DNA of 64,000 nt from Clostridium sardiniense (GTDB lineage Bacteria; Bacillota; Clostridia; Clostridiales; Clostridiaceae), in the NCBI RefSeq assembly GCF_016907995.1, contig NZ_JAFBDA010000009.1:1-64000 (forward strand). The letters are read 5' to 3'. The translations under genes were made by a program, and so were the position numbers. The notes below the pieces were generated by a model. The model saw nothing but the letters and a program-made list of their open reading frames with translations. It was not told where the DNA came from and did not search any database. Every line of letters begins with the position of its first letter. The stretch's first letter is position 1. Positions 1-10,352 of this stretch are shown piece after piece.

Positions 1-228
1 GTATTTGCGACGCTTTCCAAAAGTTTCATCTCCATAAAATGCTATTATATAGCCATTTTTCTCAAGCCTAGTAAAGGCTGAGTATAGTGTGGTTTCTTTG
101 ATTATATATTTATCATCAGTAATAGATTTTATATTTTTTGATATCTCATAACCATATGAATCTCCTTCAAGAAGAATACTTAAAATTATTGTGTCGTTAT
201 AACCGCGAATAATATCACTGCTAATCAA
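1..228 (-). CDS. PadR-family transcriptional regulator, N-terminal part (gene runs off the left edge)
   Basis: The first 76 codons are present and the 3' end lies outside the window. The reading includes GYNDTIILSILLEGDSYGYE, then a segment with ETTLYSAFTRLEKNGYI and FGKRRKY. This is the typical PadR winged-helix pattern: a Y-G-Y-E turn, the recognition helix followed by L-x-R-L-E-x-x-G-x-I, and the wing with K-R-R-K-Y. I chose the TTG at 228 because an AAAGGAG ribosome-binding site lies six bases before it and no ATG fits. PadR proteins are usually repressors that control their own gene and a nearby transporter or membrane protein. A long palindrome sits just upstream and is the probable operator. 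The target gene is not visible. Confidence 0.8.
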   Translation of the reverse strand, partial: MISSDIIRGYNDTIILSILLEGDSYGYEISKNIKSITDDKYIIKETTLYSAFTRLEKNGYIIAFYGDETFGKRRKY

Positions 229-247
229 TATAAACTCTCCTTTCAAT

Positions 248-303
248 TACTTTATCTGTCGTAGTAATTATATAATATCATAATTACTACGACAGATAAA
301 GTA
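248..303. promoter_or_regulatory. Perfect palindrome with 24-bp arms at the PadR promoter; probable operator
   Basis: Arms 248-271 and 280-303 are perfect reverse complements around an 8-base AT loop. Each arm contains CTGTCGTAGTAATTAT or its complement. It begins about ten bases before the ribosome-binding site of the PadR-type gene, so it lies in that gene's promoter or leader. The simplest reading is an autoregulatory operator. It could also fold as an RNA hairpin, but no T-run follows the arm on the side facing the PadR gene. Confidence 0.55.
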
Positions 304-385
304 GTTTTTTTAATATAGTATGAAATTAATATTTAATATTGACACAGGATAAAAAAGGGAATAGTATATAAGTATAAATTTAATA

Positions 386-496
386 GATCTTCAGGGCAGG
401 GTGAGAGTCCCTACCGGCGGTAAAGCCCGCGAGCTATTTTTAGCATGATTCGGTGAAATTCCGAGGCCGACAGTATAGTCTGGATGAAAGAAGATA
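386..496 (+). ncRNA. FMN riboswitch (RFN element) aptamer
   Basis: The conserved RFN core is easy to read: AGGGCAGGGTGAGAGTCCC, then ACCGGCGGTAAAGCCCGCGA, GATTCGGTGAAATTCCGA, GCCGACAGTATAGTCTGGAT and GAAAGAAGAT. The closing P1 stem is 387-392 with 490-495. This element senses FMN and shuts down riboflavin synthesis or import. The riboflavin operon follows on the same strand, with two terminator-like hairpins in between. Confidence 0.97.
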
Positions 497-550
497 AGTA
501 TAATAATTAGTAATATATTATAAATATAATTACGTTTATTTAGTGTATTT

Positions 551-586
551 AGCTCTGAAATATTATATATTTCAGAGCTTTTTTAT
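551..586 (+). terminator. Terminator-like hairpin of the FMN riboswitch expression platform
   Basis: Inverted repeat AGCTCTGAAATAT / ATATTTCAGAGCT followed by TTTTTTATTTT. It lies 55 bases after the aptamer and is the likely FMN-controlled terminator. Bases 552-558 can also pair with 391-397 of the aptamer, with one G-U pair. Confidence 0.8.
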
Positions 587-770
587 TTTATTAAGAAAGT
601 ATTTAACTTATGATTTTTTATTAAATCAGTTTAAGAATTCTATAAAATATTTTCTAAATAGGTGAATTGTTTTTATATTAGATTACTATATGAAAATGTA
701 TATTTTTAGCTATATAAATATTTAGATTTAAAGATTGAATAAATACTTATATAGAAAATTTGTGCATAAA

Positions 771-806
771 AGCCCTGAGTTTTTAAACTCAGGGCTTTTA
801 TTTTTC
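771..806 (+). terminator. Second terminator-like hairpin in the riboflavin leader
   Basis: AGCCCTGAGT (771-780) pairs with ACTCAGGGCT (787-796), followed by a T-rich run. It stands between the first riboswitch terminator and ribD. Bases 772-778 are an exact complement of 391-397 in the aptamer. About 180 bases of AT-rich sequence without a visible gene separate the two hairpins. Confidence 0.7.
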
Positions 807-859
807 TAATAATACTGAAGGTTTGTTAAAACAAATTATTAGAAAGTGAGTTGATTTGG

Positions 860-1948
860 ATGGATGAAGATTATATGGGACTAGCTTTAGATTTAGCTAA
901 AAAAGGTAAAGGAAAAGTTAATCCCAATCCGTTAGTTGGAGCAGTTATTGTAAAAGATGGGAAGATCATAGGAAAGGGATATCATGAAAGGTATGGCAGA
1001 GAACATGCTGAAATAAATGCTTTTAATAGTCTAGAAGAAAATCCAAAAGATGCAACTATGTATGTAACATTAGAGCCCTGTTCCCATTATGGTAAAACAC
1101 CGCCTTGTGTGAATAAGATAATTGAAAACGATATAAGACGAGTTGTAATTGGATCAGTTGATGATAATCCTTTAGTATCTGGAAAAGGAATTGAAAAACT
1201 TAAAGATGTTGGAATAGAAGTAACTGTAGGAGTATTAGAGGATGAATGTAAGAGGCTTAATGAAGTTTTTAATAAGTACATAAGTGAGAAAAAGCCTTTC
1301 GTAGTTTTAAAATCAGCTATGTCTCTAGATGGAAAGATATCCACATATTCAGGAGAATCAAAGTGGATTACAGGGGAAAACTCAAGAAAAGAAGTGCATA
1401 AGTTAAGAAATGAATTAACAGGAATATTAGTTGGGGTTGATACTGTTATAAAAGACAATCCTAAATTAACTTGTAGACTTGAAAATGGAAGAAATCCAAT
1501 AAGAATTATTGTAGATAGTACTCTAAGAATTCCTATGAATTCAGAGGTTATAAGAGATGGTGAAGCTAAAACTATTATTGCAACAACAGAATTCGCAGAT
1601 AAAGATAAGATTTTAGAACTAGAAAATAAAGAGATTGAAGTGATAATCACTAAGTCAAAAAATAATAGAGTAGATCTAAAAGATCTTATGAGTAAGTTAT
1701 ATGAATTGAATATAGATAGCATTCTTTTAGAAGGAGGAGCTACATTAAACTTTTCGGCCCTTAAAGAAAATATTGTAGATAAAATACAGATTTATATAGC
1801 ACCGAAGATAATTGGAGGAGAAAAATCTAAAACACCTGTTGGTGGACAAGGCATAGAAGAATTAAAAAAAGCTTTTAAAATAAAAGACATAACATCAAGA
1901 GTAGTAGGAGAAGACATATTGCTTGAAGGCTATATAGATAAGGAGTGA
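860..1948 (+). CDS. ribD: Bifunctional diaminohydroxyphosphoribosylaminopyrimidine deaminase / reductase RibD
   Basis: Cytosolic enzyme for the second and third steps of riboflavin synthesis after GTP opening. The N-terminal deaminase domain (about 1-145) shows NPNPLVGAVIV, the zinc ligands HAEINAF and TLEPCSHYGKTPPC. The C-terminal reductase domain (about 146-362) begins PFVVLKSAMSLDGKIST and contains ILLEGGATLN. I prefer ATG 860 over TTG 851: the AAAGTGAG ribosome-binding site touches 851 but lies about nine bases before 860, and MDEDYM is the usual RibD start. The length (362 residues) is normal. It is the first gene of ribD-ribE-ribBA-ribH and lies behind the FMN riboswitch. Its stop sits within the ribosome-binding site of ribE. 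Confidence 0.95.
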   Translation: MDEDYMGLALDLAKKGKGKVNPNPLVGAVIVKDGKIIGKGYHERYGREHAEINAFNSLEENPKDATMYVTLEPCSHYGKTPPCVNKIIENDIRRVVIGSVDDNPLVSGKGIEKLKDVGIEVTVGVLEDECKRLNEVFNKYISEKKPFVVLKSAMSLDGKISTYSGESKWITGENSRKEVHKLRNELTGILVGVDTVIKDNPKLTCRLENGRNPIRIIVDSTLRIPMNSEVIRDGEAKTIIATTEFADKDKILELENKEIEVIITKSKNNRVDLKDLMSKLYELNIDSILLEGGATLNFSALKENIVDKIQIYIAPKIIGGEKSKTPVGGQGIEELKKAFKIKDITSRVVGEDILLEGYIDKE

Positions 1949-1953
1949 AGTGT

Positions 1954-2610
1954 TTGTTTACAGGAATAATTGAAGAAATAGGAGAAATCCAAAGCATAAA
2001 AAAAGGAGATAAATCTTCAAGACTTTTAATTAAAGCTAATAAGGTTTTAAAAGATACAAAGATAGGGGATAGCATATCCACTAATGGAGTTTGCCTGACT
2101 GTAACAAGTATAAGTTCTAATAGCTTTGAGGCAGACGTTATGGCAGAGACATTAAGAAAAAGTAATTTAGGAGATTTAAATAAATTAAACAAAGTAAATT
2201 TAGAGAGAGCGTTATCTATTAAAAGTAGACTTGGTGGACATATAGTAAGTGGCCATATAGATGGAGTAGGAAAAATTGTAGATTTTACTAAAGAGGATAA
2301 TGCAGTTTGGATAACAATAAAGGCTCCAATTGCAATATTAAAATATGTTGTATTAAAAGGATCTATTGCAATAGATGGTGTAAGTCTTACAGTAGCTTAT
2401 GTTGATGATGAAATATTTAAAGTATCAATAATTCCACATACAGGCGAAGAGACAATACTACTTAATAAAAAGACTGGAGAAACGGTAAATCTTGAGTGTG
2501 ATGTAATAGGAAAGTATGTAGAAAAACTTTTAAAGTTAGATGATAAAAAGACAGAAGTAAAAGAAAATACCATAACAGAAGATTTTCTTAAAAATAATGG
2601 TTTTTTATAA
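1954..2610 (+). CDS. ribE: Riboflavin synthase alpha chain
   Basis: Condenses two 6,7-dimethyl-8-ribityllumazine molecules to give riboflavin. The start chosen is TTG 1954 (MFTGIIEEIG, the family's usual opening), eight bases after AAGGAG. An in-frame GTG at 1945 overlaps that ribosome-binding site and is unlikely. Two lumazine-binding repeats are visible: the first with GVCLTV and GGHIVSGHIDGVG, the second with DGVSLTV and SIIPHT. The 218-residue length is typical. The C-terminal tail after about 195 is lysine/glutamate-rich and looks non-essential. Second gene of the rib operon. Some groups call this gene ribC. Confidence 0.95.
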   Translation: MFTGIIEEIGEIQSIKKGDKSSRLLIKANKVLKDTKIGDSISTNGVCLTVTSISSNSFEADVMAETLRKSNLGDLNKLNKVNLERALSIKSRLGGHIVSGHIDGVGKIVDFTKEDNAVWITIKAPIAILKYVVLKGSIAIDGVSLTVAYVDDEIFKVSIIPHTGEETILLNKKTGETVNLECDVIGKYVEKLLKLDDKKTEVKENTITEDFLKNNGFL

Positions 2611-2644
2611 ATGATAATTTTTAAAAATAAAGGGAGGATTAATT

Positions 2645-3844
2645 ATGTTTAAATTTAATAGTATTGAAGAGGCAATAAAGGATATTAAAGAAGGAAAAAT
2701 AGTTATAGTAATTGATGACCCAGATAGAGAAAATGAGGGAGATTTATTAATGGCAGCAGAGAAGGTTACTCCTGAAGCTATAAACTTTATGGCAAAGCAT
2801 GGAAGAGGACTTATATGTATGCCAATAGAAGAAAAAAGAATTAAGGAATTAAACATAGGACCAATGGTACATAACAATACAGATAATCATGAAACTGCTT
2901 TTACAGTATCAATTGACCATATAGATACTGAGACTGGAATTTCAGCTTTTGAAAGAGCATTAACAATACAAAAGATATTTGAAGAAGGTAGTAAAGAAAC
3001 TGATTTTAGAAGACCTGGCCATGTATTTCCTTTAGTAGCTAAAGATAATGGCGTTTTAGTTAGAAAAGGGCATACTGAGGCAGCTGTGGATTTAGCTAAA
3101 CTTGCAGGTCTTAAACCAGCAGGAGTAATATGCGAAATAATGAGTGATGATGGAAGGATGGCAAGAACAAAGGAATTAATAGAATTTGCAAAAATACATA
3201 GCTTAAAAATTATTACTATAGCAGACTTAATTGAATATAGAAAGATACAAGAAAAATTAGTGGAAAGAGTAACTGAAGTTAAAATGCCAACGAGATTTGG
3301 GGATTTTACAATGTACGGATTTATAAACAAGCTAAATGGAGAACATCATGTAGCTTTAGTTAAAGGGGATATATCAAAAGTAACTTCAGTTCTAACAAGA
3401 GTTCATTCAGAATGTTTAACAGGAGATGCCCTTGGATCTAAGAGATGTGATTGTGGGGAACAATATAATGCAGCAATGAATAGAATCTCAGAAGAAGGTG
3501 CTGGAATATTACTTTATATGAGACAAGAGGGAAGAGGTATAGGGCTTATAAATAAATTAAAAGCATATGCTCTTCAAGATGAAGGACTTGATACAGTAGA
3601 GGCAAATATTAAATTAGGTTTTAAAGCAGATATGAGAAGCTATGATGTGGCGGCTGCTATACTAAAAGATTTAGGAGCTACAAAGGTTAAGCTTATGACT
3701 AATAATCCAATGAAAATAGATGGATTAGGAAGTTATGGAGTAGAGATAACTGAGAGAGTTCCTATTCAAATGAATCATAATGAGAAGAATGAATTTTACT
3801 TAAAAACTAAGCAAAGAAAATTAAATCATATATTAAATTATTAA
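2645..3844 (+). CDS. ribBA: Bifunctional 3,4-dihydroxy-2-butanone-4-phosphate synthase / GTP cyclohydrolase II
   Basis: Supplies both branches of riboflavin synthesis. The N-terminal DHBP synthase half (about 1-200) has [11 protein letters not shown] and RPGHVFPL. The C-terminal GTP cyclohydrolase II half (about 203-399) has [20 protein letters not shown], which carries the zinc-binding cysteines, and RQEGRGIGL. Both sets of active residues look intact, so both activities are expected. The 399-residue length matches RibBA. GGGAGG sits eight bases before the ATG. Third gene of the operon, 34 bases after ribE. Confidence 0.96.
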   Translation: MFKFNSIEEAIKDIKEGKIVIVIDDPDRENEGDLLMAAEKVTPEAINFMAKHGRGLICMPIEEKRIKELNIGPMVHNNTDNHETAFTVSIDHIDTETGISAFERALTIQKIFEEGSKETDFRRPGHVFPLVAKDNGVLVRKGHTEAAVDLAKLAGLKPAGVICEIMSDDGRMARTKELIEFAKIHSLKIITIADLIEYRKIQEKLVERVTEVKMPTRFGDFTMYGFINKLNGEHHVALVKGDISKVTSVLTRVHSECLTGDALGSKRCDCGEQYNAAMNRISEEGAGILLYMRQEGRGIGLINKLKAYALQDEGLDTVEANIKLGFKADMRSYDVAAAILKDLGATKVKLMTNNPMKIDGLGSYGVEITERVPIQMNHNEKNEFYLKTKQRKLNHILNY

Positions 3845-3879
3845 ATTTCAGGGAAAAAATGAGAGTGGAGGAAAGAAAA

Positions 3880-4341
3880 ATGAGAATAATAGAAGGTAAT
3901 TTAGTAGCAGAAGGTATTAAGGTTGGAATTGTAGTAGGTAGATTTAATGAGTTTATAGTATCAAAATTATTAGGTGGCGCATTAGATGGATTAAAAAGAC
4001 ATGGAGTATTAGAAGAAAATATAGATGTTGCATGGGTTCCAGGGGCTTTTGAGATTCCGCTAGTTGCTAAGAAGATGGCAAAGGGTGAAAAATATGATGC
4101 AGTAATATGCTTAGGTGCAGTAATAAAGGGCGCAACACCACATTTTGATTATGTATGTGCAGAGACATCTAAAGGTATTGCAAGTGTATCACTATCTACA
4201 GAAAAACCTGTAATTTTTGGAGTGGTAACAACAGATACAATTGAACAAGCTATAGAGAGAGCAGGTACAAAGGCAGGAAATAAAGGATATGATTCAGCTG
4301 TTACAGCTATTGAAATGGTAAATTTACTAAATAATATATAA
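3880..4341 (+). CDS. ribH: 6,7-dimethyl-8-ribityllumazine synthase
   Basis: Joins the pyrimidine and the four-carbon unit to make lumazine; the family forms icosahedral or pentameric assemblies. The start is ATG 3880, eight bases after GGAGG; the in-frame ATG at 3859 lacks a comparable site. Recognised by [35 protein letters not shown] with the family's active-site region, FGVVTTDT and GNKGYDSA. At 153 residues the length is standard. Last gene of the riboflavin operon; a hairpin follows at 4408-4448. Confidence 0.96.
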   Translation: MRIIEGNLVAEGIKVGIVVGRFNEFIVSKLLGGALDGLKRHGVLEENIDVAWVPGAFEIPLVAKKMAKGEKYDAVICLGAVIKGATPHFDYVCAETSKGIASVSLSTEKPVIFGVVTTDTIEQAIERAGTKAGNKGYDSAVTAIEMVNLLNNI

Positions 4342-4407
4342 GAGTATATATTATCTAAATATATTTAAGATGATGCATATGTTTAGATAAAAATAAATAA
4401 TATAAAA

Positions 4408-4448
4408 AATAGTAGATAGATTTATTTTACAAAAATCTATCTACTATT
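4408..4448. terminator. Hairpin between convergent ribH and fucosidase genes
   Basis: A 16-bp inverted repeat (4408-4423 with 4433-4448) containing AGTAGATAGATTT. On the minus strand it is followed by a T-run (ATTTTTTATA); the plus-strand T-run is weak. It probably ends transcription from both sides. Confidence 0.6.
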
Positions 4449-4580
4449 ATTCTAAAAAGGTGTATCTACAGTTTAAAATTAGTATAGCTATTATTTAAGC
4501 TTAATTGAATTGAATTTGAGCTTAGTTAGATTAAAAGTAATAAATAAAGTCATAAATGTAGTAAGTGAAAATAGATTATA

Positions 4581-7500
4581 TTACTTTCTCTTTTTTATCA
4601 TTAGAATTGTACCAGCAGCTGTCATTAATCCACCTAGTATAAGCCCGCCAATTGGAATTTGTCCACCTGTGTCTGGAAGATTATTAGAATTATTTCCGTT
4701 ACTTGAATTGATACTAATATTAGTATTATTGTTATTAGGTTTGTTTACGTTATTAGAATTATTATTGCCATTGCCTTGATTATTATTGTTATTATCACCA
4801 GGCTTATTAGTATCATTTGGTTTGTTAGTGTCATCTGGCTTATTAGTATCATTTTGTTCAAGCTCTTTTAATTTTTCTTCAGCTTCTTCTATTAACTGAG
4901 CTAAATCTTTAGAAGCTTTATCAACTTCAAGTTTTGTTGCTTCATCATTTTTGCAAAGATCTTCAGCAGAAGAAATAGACTTTTCTATATTTTTTATTAA
5001 AGTATTTGTTTTATTATGCTTCTTTAATCTATCAATTAGTTCTTTAGCCTTTGTAATTTGAGATTTTAAAGGATCTTTACTAACAATCAGAGCTTGTCTA
5101 AATTTCTCTTGTGCCTTTAATAATTCACGTGTAGCATTATCTATTTTATCTTGAGTAGTATTTTCATCATTAAGTATTGTAGTTGCTGCATTTACAGCTT
5201 CTTTATACTTTTTAATTGATGAAGGAGTATAGACGCCTTCAGCATTTTTTAATTCTTTATTAGCTTCATTTATTAAAGTTTGTAATGCACTTTTATTAAT
5301 TTCAGGTTGATTTACCTCACCTTTAAGTTCTTCTAATTTTTCTTCACATGTATTTATTATTTCATTTAATTTATTTAATACTTCTTGAATTTCAGCTTCT
5401 GTTGCATCATCATTAATATAAACTTTTTCTGATTCTTCAAGAGAAGTCTTAATTAGACTAACTAACTCAGAAGTTCCATTATATTTATCAAGTTCAGCAA
5501 TTATTTCCTTAGCTTTTTCAATAGATGTGCCTAAGGAATCCTTATTTATAATTAATGATTTTTGAAATTCTTTCTGAGCTTCTAAAAGGGAACTTAAAGC
5601 AGAATCTATTTGTTCTTGTGTTACATTTTCATTATTTAAAATATCAGTTGCTATGACTATAGCTTCTTTATATGATTTAATTGAAGATGGAGTATAAACT
5701 CCTTCAGAACCTTCTAATTCTTTATTAGCTTCATTTATTAGAGATTTTAAATCTTCTTTATTAATAAGATTTATAGATTTTATAATTTTAGCATCAGCCC
5801 AGTCTGCATGGTCAGAACCTATACCATTTCCACCATCACCAGCAACTAATTTTAATTCCTTTTTACCTTTAATATCGAGTTTAATGTGCTTTTGTGGAGT
5901 GTTTAGAGTCATTAATCCTGAATCAAATACTTCTTCACCATCTAGATAGACTTTAAAATCTACTGATGCATTTGCAACCATTTCTTGATCGGCACCAACA
6001 TAGGCTTCAAATGAATCATAGTATTTATAATCAGATAAATCATAAATTATAGTAGAGACTGCATGAACGCCAAGTCCTTTATCATAAGTTGTATTAGAAC
6101 CATCTTCACTCTTTAATGTTAATTTATTGCCATCAATACTTACGTCTTTACCAATAGTTCCCCAGCCATTTGTTGCAGAGGTCCAGTTAAGATCACTTAA
6201 GTATAATAATTTTTGTTCTGATACTAAATCAGAAGCTTCACCTTCACCGAGAGAATTTACAGCTTTTATATAATAAACATAATTGAAAGAGTCATTTGTA
6301 AGCGCACTTTCATCTATAAATGATGTTTCAGTAACATTTTCAGCTATTTTTACAAAATCATTACCATTAGATTTTCTATATATATTATAAGATTCAGCGA
6401 ATTTAGTATTATTCCAAGTCAGCTTTATACAGGAATCATCAGCTCTTAAAACTTTTAATCCAGTTACTTTTTCTACTGGTTGATTTGATATATTTTCAAT
6501 AGTATAAGTCATACCTTTCTCAGTTTTAAATGTGATTCTTCCTTCTGTAGTTACAGTAGTATCTACAGTATTTCCATTTGAATCTTTAACTACTGCATCC
6601 TTAATTCCAGGATAATCTACAGTACAATCATTTCCAGAACCAGATAGTATAGTAGCAGATTTTAAATTGCTATTTTTCCAAGTTGCAGAAACTTCAAAAT
6701 TACCTCTAGCTTTTAATCCAGAGAATGAACCATCAGACCAAGCTGTTGGAAGTGCTGGTATTAAGCTTATATAGTCCATATGACTTTGTATTAGCATTTC
6801 TGCCATACCAGAAGTTGCACCAAAGTTACCATCTATTTGGAATGGTGGGTGAGTATCAAATAAGTTATCTAAAGTACCGTTTTTTAACAAATTACCAAGT
6901 AGCATATGAGCTTTTTCACCATTTAATAGTCTAGCCCAAAGGTTAATTTTATTAGCCATCGACCAACCAGTTCCACCATCTCCTCTTTCTTTCATTGTAA
7001 CTTTAGCAGCTTCAAATAGATCAGGAGTATCTTTATTTATTTCTTTGCCAGGATACAATCCTACAAGGTGAGAAATGTGTCTGTGTTGCTGCTCTCCAGC
7101 TACTATATCATCTTTCCACTCTTGTATTTGTCCACGGCTACCAATTTGAGTAGGTAATAATCTATCTCTTTTTTCTATTAATTCTTGTTTAAATGTCTCG
7201 TCAGATTTTAAATCTAAAGTATCAATAGCTTTAATTGTATCATTAAATAATTGTCTTATTAATTGTTGATCAAAAGTTGTTGCAACAGTTCTTGGACCAT
7301 GTTCTGGTGAATAACTTGGAGATGAAACTAAATAAGTTTTTCCATCAGAATGAGTATATTCAACTAAGAATTTGCTCCAGAATTTAGCTGCTTCTTTCAT
7401 AATAGGATATATAGTGCTTTTTAAATAATCTTTATTATCGGTAAATTGATAGTTTTCCCAAAGGTTTTGTGAGATCCAAGCATTGGAAGTAGGAGCCCAA

Positions 7501-8981
7501 CCCCAGTCAAAACTCCAACCCATTGCAGTAAATCCAAATGGGTTATTCATTGTATTAACTGTCCATCCAGGTTCTCCTGTTCCATCATCAGAAATTCCAC
7601 AATGCATTTCTGCTGTAACTCTACCAGGTTCTCTAAGGCCATCAACATATTCAACTAATGGAGTAGCACACTCAGATAGATTTGTTACATCAGCAGGCCA
7701 ATAATTCATTTGAAGATTTACATTAAAGTGATAATCTGATTGCCATGGAGCAGCATTACTATTATTCCAAACACCTTGTAAGTTAGCTGGAAGTGATCCT
7801 TCTCTTGAAGATGATATTAATAAATATCTACCATATTGGAAGAATAAAACCTCTAAACTATTAGAAGGATTTTTTCTATAGTCAGCTAAAAGGTCATTAG
7901 TTGGTTTATCAAGTTTTAATTCACCTAAGTTTAAAGAAACTCTATTAAATAATTCTTTATAATCGTTTTCATGGGAAGCTCTGAGTGCAGTATAACCTTT
8001 ATCTCTAGCATCATTTATTCTTTTAGTAACTGCATTATGAGGATCTTCACCTCTGTAAGTTGGATATTCATTTTTATAATCTGTTCCAGCAGACATTATT
8101 AGAGTTACAGAATTAGAGTCACTTACTTGAACTCTATCATCTTTATCTAAGATAGTACCACCTTCATTAATTACTTTAACTTGAGATTCATATTTCATAC
8201 CATTACCAACATTACCGTCACTACCATAGACAACACCAGGAGTTAATGCTCCTTTTAAAGTAATGGTATTATTAGAAACTGTTACTTGCTCATTAGATTT
8301 ATTTCCTTCGTGAACGCCTTCATTTCTAACATTTAATGAAATAGAACCAGGTTTATCAGAAGTTAATTTAACAACCATTACATTGTCAGGGTAACTAGTG
8401 AAATATTCTCTTGTGTAATTTACATTATTATAAGTATATTTAACTCTTGCAACAGCTTCTTCTATATCTAATTCTCTTCTATAATTTGATATAGATGCAT
8501 TATTTGGAATATCAAAATCCATAAATATATTACCAAAATTTTGATATGATCCATATCCTTTAACATCTCCACAAACAGCTTGATATAAGGTATCGGATGG
8601 AGTTTGGCCATTTGCTAGTTTTTCTCTTATTTGTTTAAGTGCATTATAAGCACCTTCTTTATTACCTCCATTATAGCCTTCTACAGAACCAGGTCCTCCA
8701 GACCATAATGTTTTTTCGTTGTATTGAATTTGTTCAGTTTTAACACCACCAAATATCATACCACCCATGTAACCGTTTCCTATGGGAAGGGCTTGTTTTT
8801 CCCAATTAGTAGCAGGCTCATCATACCATAACATTAATTTATTACCTGTAACATTAGTATCAGTAGAAATAATATTATCTCTTTTACTTTTATCAGTTGT
8901 AGCGGCATAAGATACCATAGTTTGTGTAGTTAAAGATACAGTAAGGACAATTGCTAGCTTTTTTAAAAGATTAGCTTTCAT
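4581..8981 (-). CDS. Wall-anchored GH95 alpha-L-fucosidase with FN3-like, NPCBM and FIVAR domains
   Basis: Secreted glycosidase, most likely releasing terminal alpha-1,2-fucose from host glycans such as mucin or blood-group sugars. A signal peptide (1-27, ending SYA) precedes a GH95 catalytic module (about 45-830). Positions matching the catalytic set known for Bifidobacterium AfcA are visible: N420 and N422 in [11 protein letters not shown]560 in SPEHGP and D717 in QIDGNFG. An FN3-like domain (about 840-925), an NPCBM sugar-binding domain (about 927-1072) and four FIVAR-like helical repeats (about 1075-1390) follow. The tail has an Asn-rich linker, LPDTG, a hydrophobic stretch and KKRK, so sortase attachment is expected. 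GGGGGA precedes the ATG. Alpha-galactosidase activity, seen in some GH95 members, cannot be excluded. Confidence 0.93.
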   Translation of the reverse strand: MKANLLKKLAIVLTVSLTTQTMVSYAATTDKSKRDNIISTDTNVTGNKLMLWYDEPATNWEKQALPIGNGYMGGMIFGGVKTEQIQYNEKTLWSGGPGSVEGYNGGNKEGAYNALKQIREKLANGQTPSDTLYQAVCGDVKGYGSYQNFGNIFMDFDIPNNASISNYRRELDIEEAVARVKYTYNNVNYTREYFTSYPDNVMVVKLTSDKPGSISLNVRNEGVHEGNKSNEQVTVSNNTITLKGALTPGVVYGSDGNVGNGMKYESQVKVINEGGTILDKDDRVQVSDSNSVTLIMSAGTDYKNEYPTYRGEDPHNAVTKRINDARDKGYTALRASHENDYKELFNRVSLNLGELKLDKPTNDLLADYRKNPSNSLEVLFFQYGRYLLISSSREGSLPANLQGVWNNSNAAPWQSDYHFNVNLQMNYWPADVTNLSECATPLVEYVDGLREPGRVTAEMHCGISDDGTGEPGWTVNTMNNPFGFTAMGWSFDWGWAPTSNAWISQNLWENYQFTDNKDYLKSTIYPIMKEAAKFWSKFLVEYTHSDGKTYLVSSPSYSPEHGPRTVATTFDQQLIRQLFNDTIKAIDTLDLKSDETFKQELIEKRDRLLPTQIGSRGQIQEWKDDIVAGEQQHRHISHLVGLYPGKEINKDTPDLFEAAKVTMKERGDGGTGWSMANKINLWARLLNGEKAHMLLGNLLKNGTLDNLFDTHPPFQIDGNFGATSGMAEMLIQSHMDYISLIPALPTAWSDGSFSGLKARGNFEVSATWKNSNLKSATILSGSGNDCTVDYPGIKDAVVKDSNGNTVDTTVTTEGRITFKTEKGMTYTIENISNQPVEKVTGLKVLRADDSCIKLTWNNTKFAESYNIYRKSNGNDFVKIAENVTETSFIDESALTNDSFNYVYYIKAVNSLGEGEASDLVSEQKLLYLSDLNWTSATNGWGTIGKDVSIDGNKLTLKSEDGSNTTYDKGLGVHAVSTIIYDLSDYKYYDSFEAYVGADQEMVANASVDFKVYLDGEEVFDSGLMTLNTPQKHIKLDIKGKKELKLVAGDGGNGIGSDHADWADAKIIKSINLINKEDLKSLINEANKELEGSEGVYTPSSIKSYKEAIVIATDILNNENVTQEQIDSALSSLLEAQKEFQKSLIINKDSLGTSIEKAKEIIAELDKYNGTSELVSLIKTSLEESEKVYINDDATEAEIQEVLNKLNEIINTCEEKLEELKGEVNQPEINKSALQTLINEANKELKNAEGVYTPSSIKKYKEAVNAATTILNDENTTQDKIDNATRELLKAQEKFRQALIVSKDPLKSQITKAKELIDRLKKHNKTNTLIKNIEKSISSAEDLCKNDEATKLEVDKASKDLAQLIEEAEEKLKELEQNDTNKPDDTNKPNDTNKPGDNNNNNQGNGNNNSNNVNKPNNNNTNISINSSNGNNSNNLPDTGGQIPIGGLILGGLMTAAGTILMIKKRK

Positions 8982-9059
8982 AATATTCCCCCATTTAAAA
9001 TTTTCTTTTTTAAAATAAGAAAGGTTTATATAAGTAAGGTTTATAAAGTAGACTTTAAG

Positions 9060-9284
9060 TTTAGATAAGCTTGGGGAAAAATATTCAATTAATAATATTA
9101 ATTTAAATTAAAGTAAATGATATAAAAATTCCCTCCAATCTTTAAGATATAAATTATTAATTAAATATTAGGACAATATTATAAATTCTATATATTTCCT
9201 TATTTTCCTTTAATTTTAAATAGAAAAATGTTCTTTTAGATATGTATGAATAAAGATAAAAGATATAGTTAATCTTATTCAGAT
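9060..9284. repeat. Dispersed intergenic repeat, copy A
   Basis: About 225 bases aligning clearly by eye with 21231-21456 (copy B). Both start TTTAGATAAG, contain CCAATCTTTAA near base 75, TTATTAATTAAATATTAG near base 90, ATATATTT and TCCTTTAATTT near base 140, and end around TATGTATGAATAAA. It lies upstream of the fucosidase gene. The region 8982-9539 otherwise holds only that gene's promoter and a small hairpin near 9398-9427. Confidence 0.65.
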
Positions 9285-9397
9285 CTAAAGATTGAGTGGC
9301 GCTACATACATGTGCATAAAAAATCTTATCATACCATAACTCCTTAAGAACTATTATAAAAATTATAAATAGATTTCAAAAACTATACAAATATTTT

Positions 9398-9428
9398 AAA
9401 GTGTTTCATGTATATATGAAACACTTTT
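9398..9428. terminator. Hairpin downstream of the AraC-type gene
   Basis: AAAGTGTTTCAT (9398-9409) pairs with ATGAAACACTTT (9416-9427). It lies about 110 bases past the end of the minus-strand AraC-type gene. The T-run is poor on that strand, so this may be a terminator or a protein-binding palindrome. Confidence 0.4.
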
Positions 9429-9539
9429 GAAATGCTTATTGACTTGAAATAGTAAAGGACTGATTTATTTGGTATTAATAGAGAATACTATTATCAAGTT
9501 TTTTTAGATACTTATGTTTCTAATTTTGTTAATTTAAAT

Positions 9540-10280
9540 TTATATATTATGTAATGATCTATTTCTAAAATCTACAGGAGTTATGTTAGTAAATTTTTTA
9601 AACATAGTACTATAATAACTTTGATTTGTATATCCAACCATTAAGGCAATATCTAATATAGATAAATCTGTATTTGAGAGAAGTTCTTTACTCTTTTCAA
9701 TCCGGAAGTAATTTAAATAATTAGTAAATGTATAATTAGTTTCTTTCTTAAAAATATTGCAAAAATAACTTTTATTTATATTAAATTGACTACAAATAAA
9801 ATCTATTGTTATGGGATTTTGATAGTTTTCCTTTATATAATTTAAAGATCTTCTTACATATGGAGAATATGGTTTTATAGTAGATATTTTAACAGTATCT
9901 TTAAATATCAAGTTTAATAATTCATATATATATTTTATACTGGTTAAATTTTTAGTTGATATTGTGCATTTATAAGAATTTTCTTCAAATGTAAATGGGC
10001 CTAATAAAAAACATATAGACTTGTCATTATGTTTAAAATAAGGCGTTAATACAAACTTTATTTCTTTAGGATAATCTAAAAAAATAATATTATCAATATT
10101 TTTTAAGGGTTTAAAATTTAATCTTTTTAATTCTACTATTATATCAATTTCTTTAAGAATATCTTCTAATTCGATAGTGTATCCACATTTACAAATAGTA
10201 TCAAGATTTTCATCTAATACACATATGGGTAAGGAACAGCAGCTGAAAAAAATATTTATTACAGAATTTATAAAAATCAT
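9540..10280 (-). CDS. AraC-family transcriptional regulator, divergent from the heme-uptake locus
   Basis: The C-terminal 100 residues form a double helix-turn-helix of the AraC type: YIKENYQNPITIDFICSQFN with NKSYFCNIFKKET, then SKELLSNTDLSILDIALMVG with YTNQSYYSTMFKKFT and a final TPVDFR. The N-terminal half (about 1-140) is not recognised; it may bind a small ligand. I start at ATG 10280, five bases after GAAAGGAG; the 10295 start would lie inside that site. The gene faces away from the NEAT/heme operon across a 196-bp gap holding a Fur-box-like site and a small inverted repeat, so it probably regulates that operon and perhaps itself. No ligand can be deduced. Confidence 0.88.
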   Translation of the reverse strand: MIFINSVINIFFSCCSLPICVLDENLDTICKCGYTIELEDILKEIDIIVELKRLNFKPLKNIDNIIFLDYPKEIKFVLTPYFKHNDKSICFLLGPFTFEENSYKCTISTKNLTSIKYIYELLNLIFKDTVKISTIKPYSPYVRRSLNYIKENYQNPITIDFICSQFNINKSYFCNIFKKETNYTFTNYLNYFRIEKSKELLSNTDLSILDIALMVGYTNQSYYSTMFKKFTNITPVDFRNRSLHNI

Positions 10281-10325
10281 AGAAACTCCTTTCAATAATA
10301 TTAAAAAAATAATAAAAAAACTAAC

Positions 10326-10347
10326 ATATAGTTAAAAAAAACTATAT
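10326..10347. promoter_or_regulatory. Inverted repeat in the divergent AraC / NEAT promoter region
   Basis: ATATAGTT (10326-10333) and AACTATAT (10340-10347) are perfect reverse complements; a related CAGTTAAAT follows at once. It lies upstream of the likely NEAT promoter and is a candidate AraC-protein site. Confidence 0.35.
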
Positions 10348-10352
10348 ACAGT

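Noticed and set aside
1087..1722. 211-codon frame opposite ribD
   Set aside because: It is the mirror of a well-supported gene, has Ser/Leu/Ile-rich shadow composition, no ribosome-binding site and no recognisable motif.
9060..9284. Insertion sequence
   Set aside because: No transposase frame, target-site duplication or clear terminal inverted repeats were found; recorded only as a dispersed repeat.
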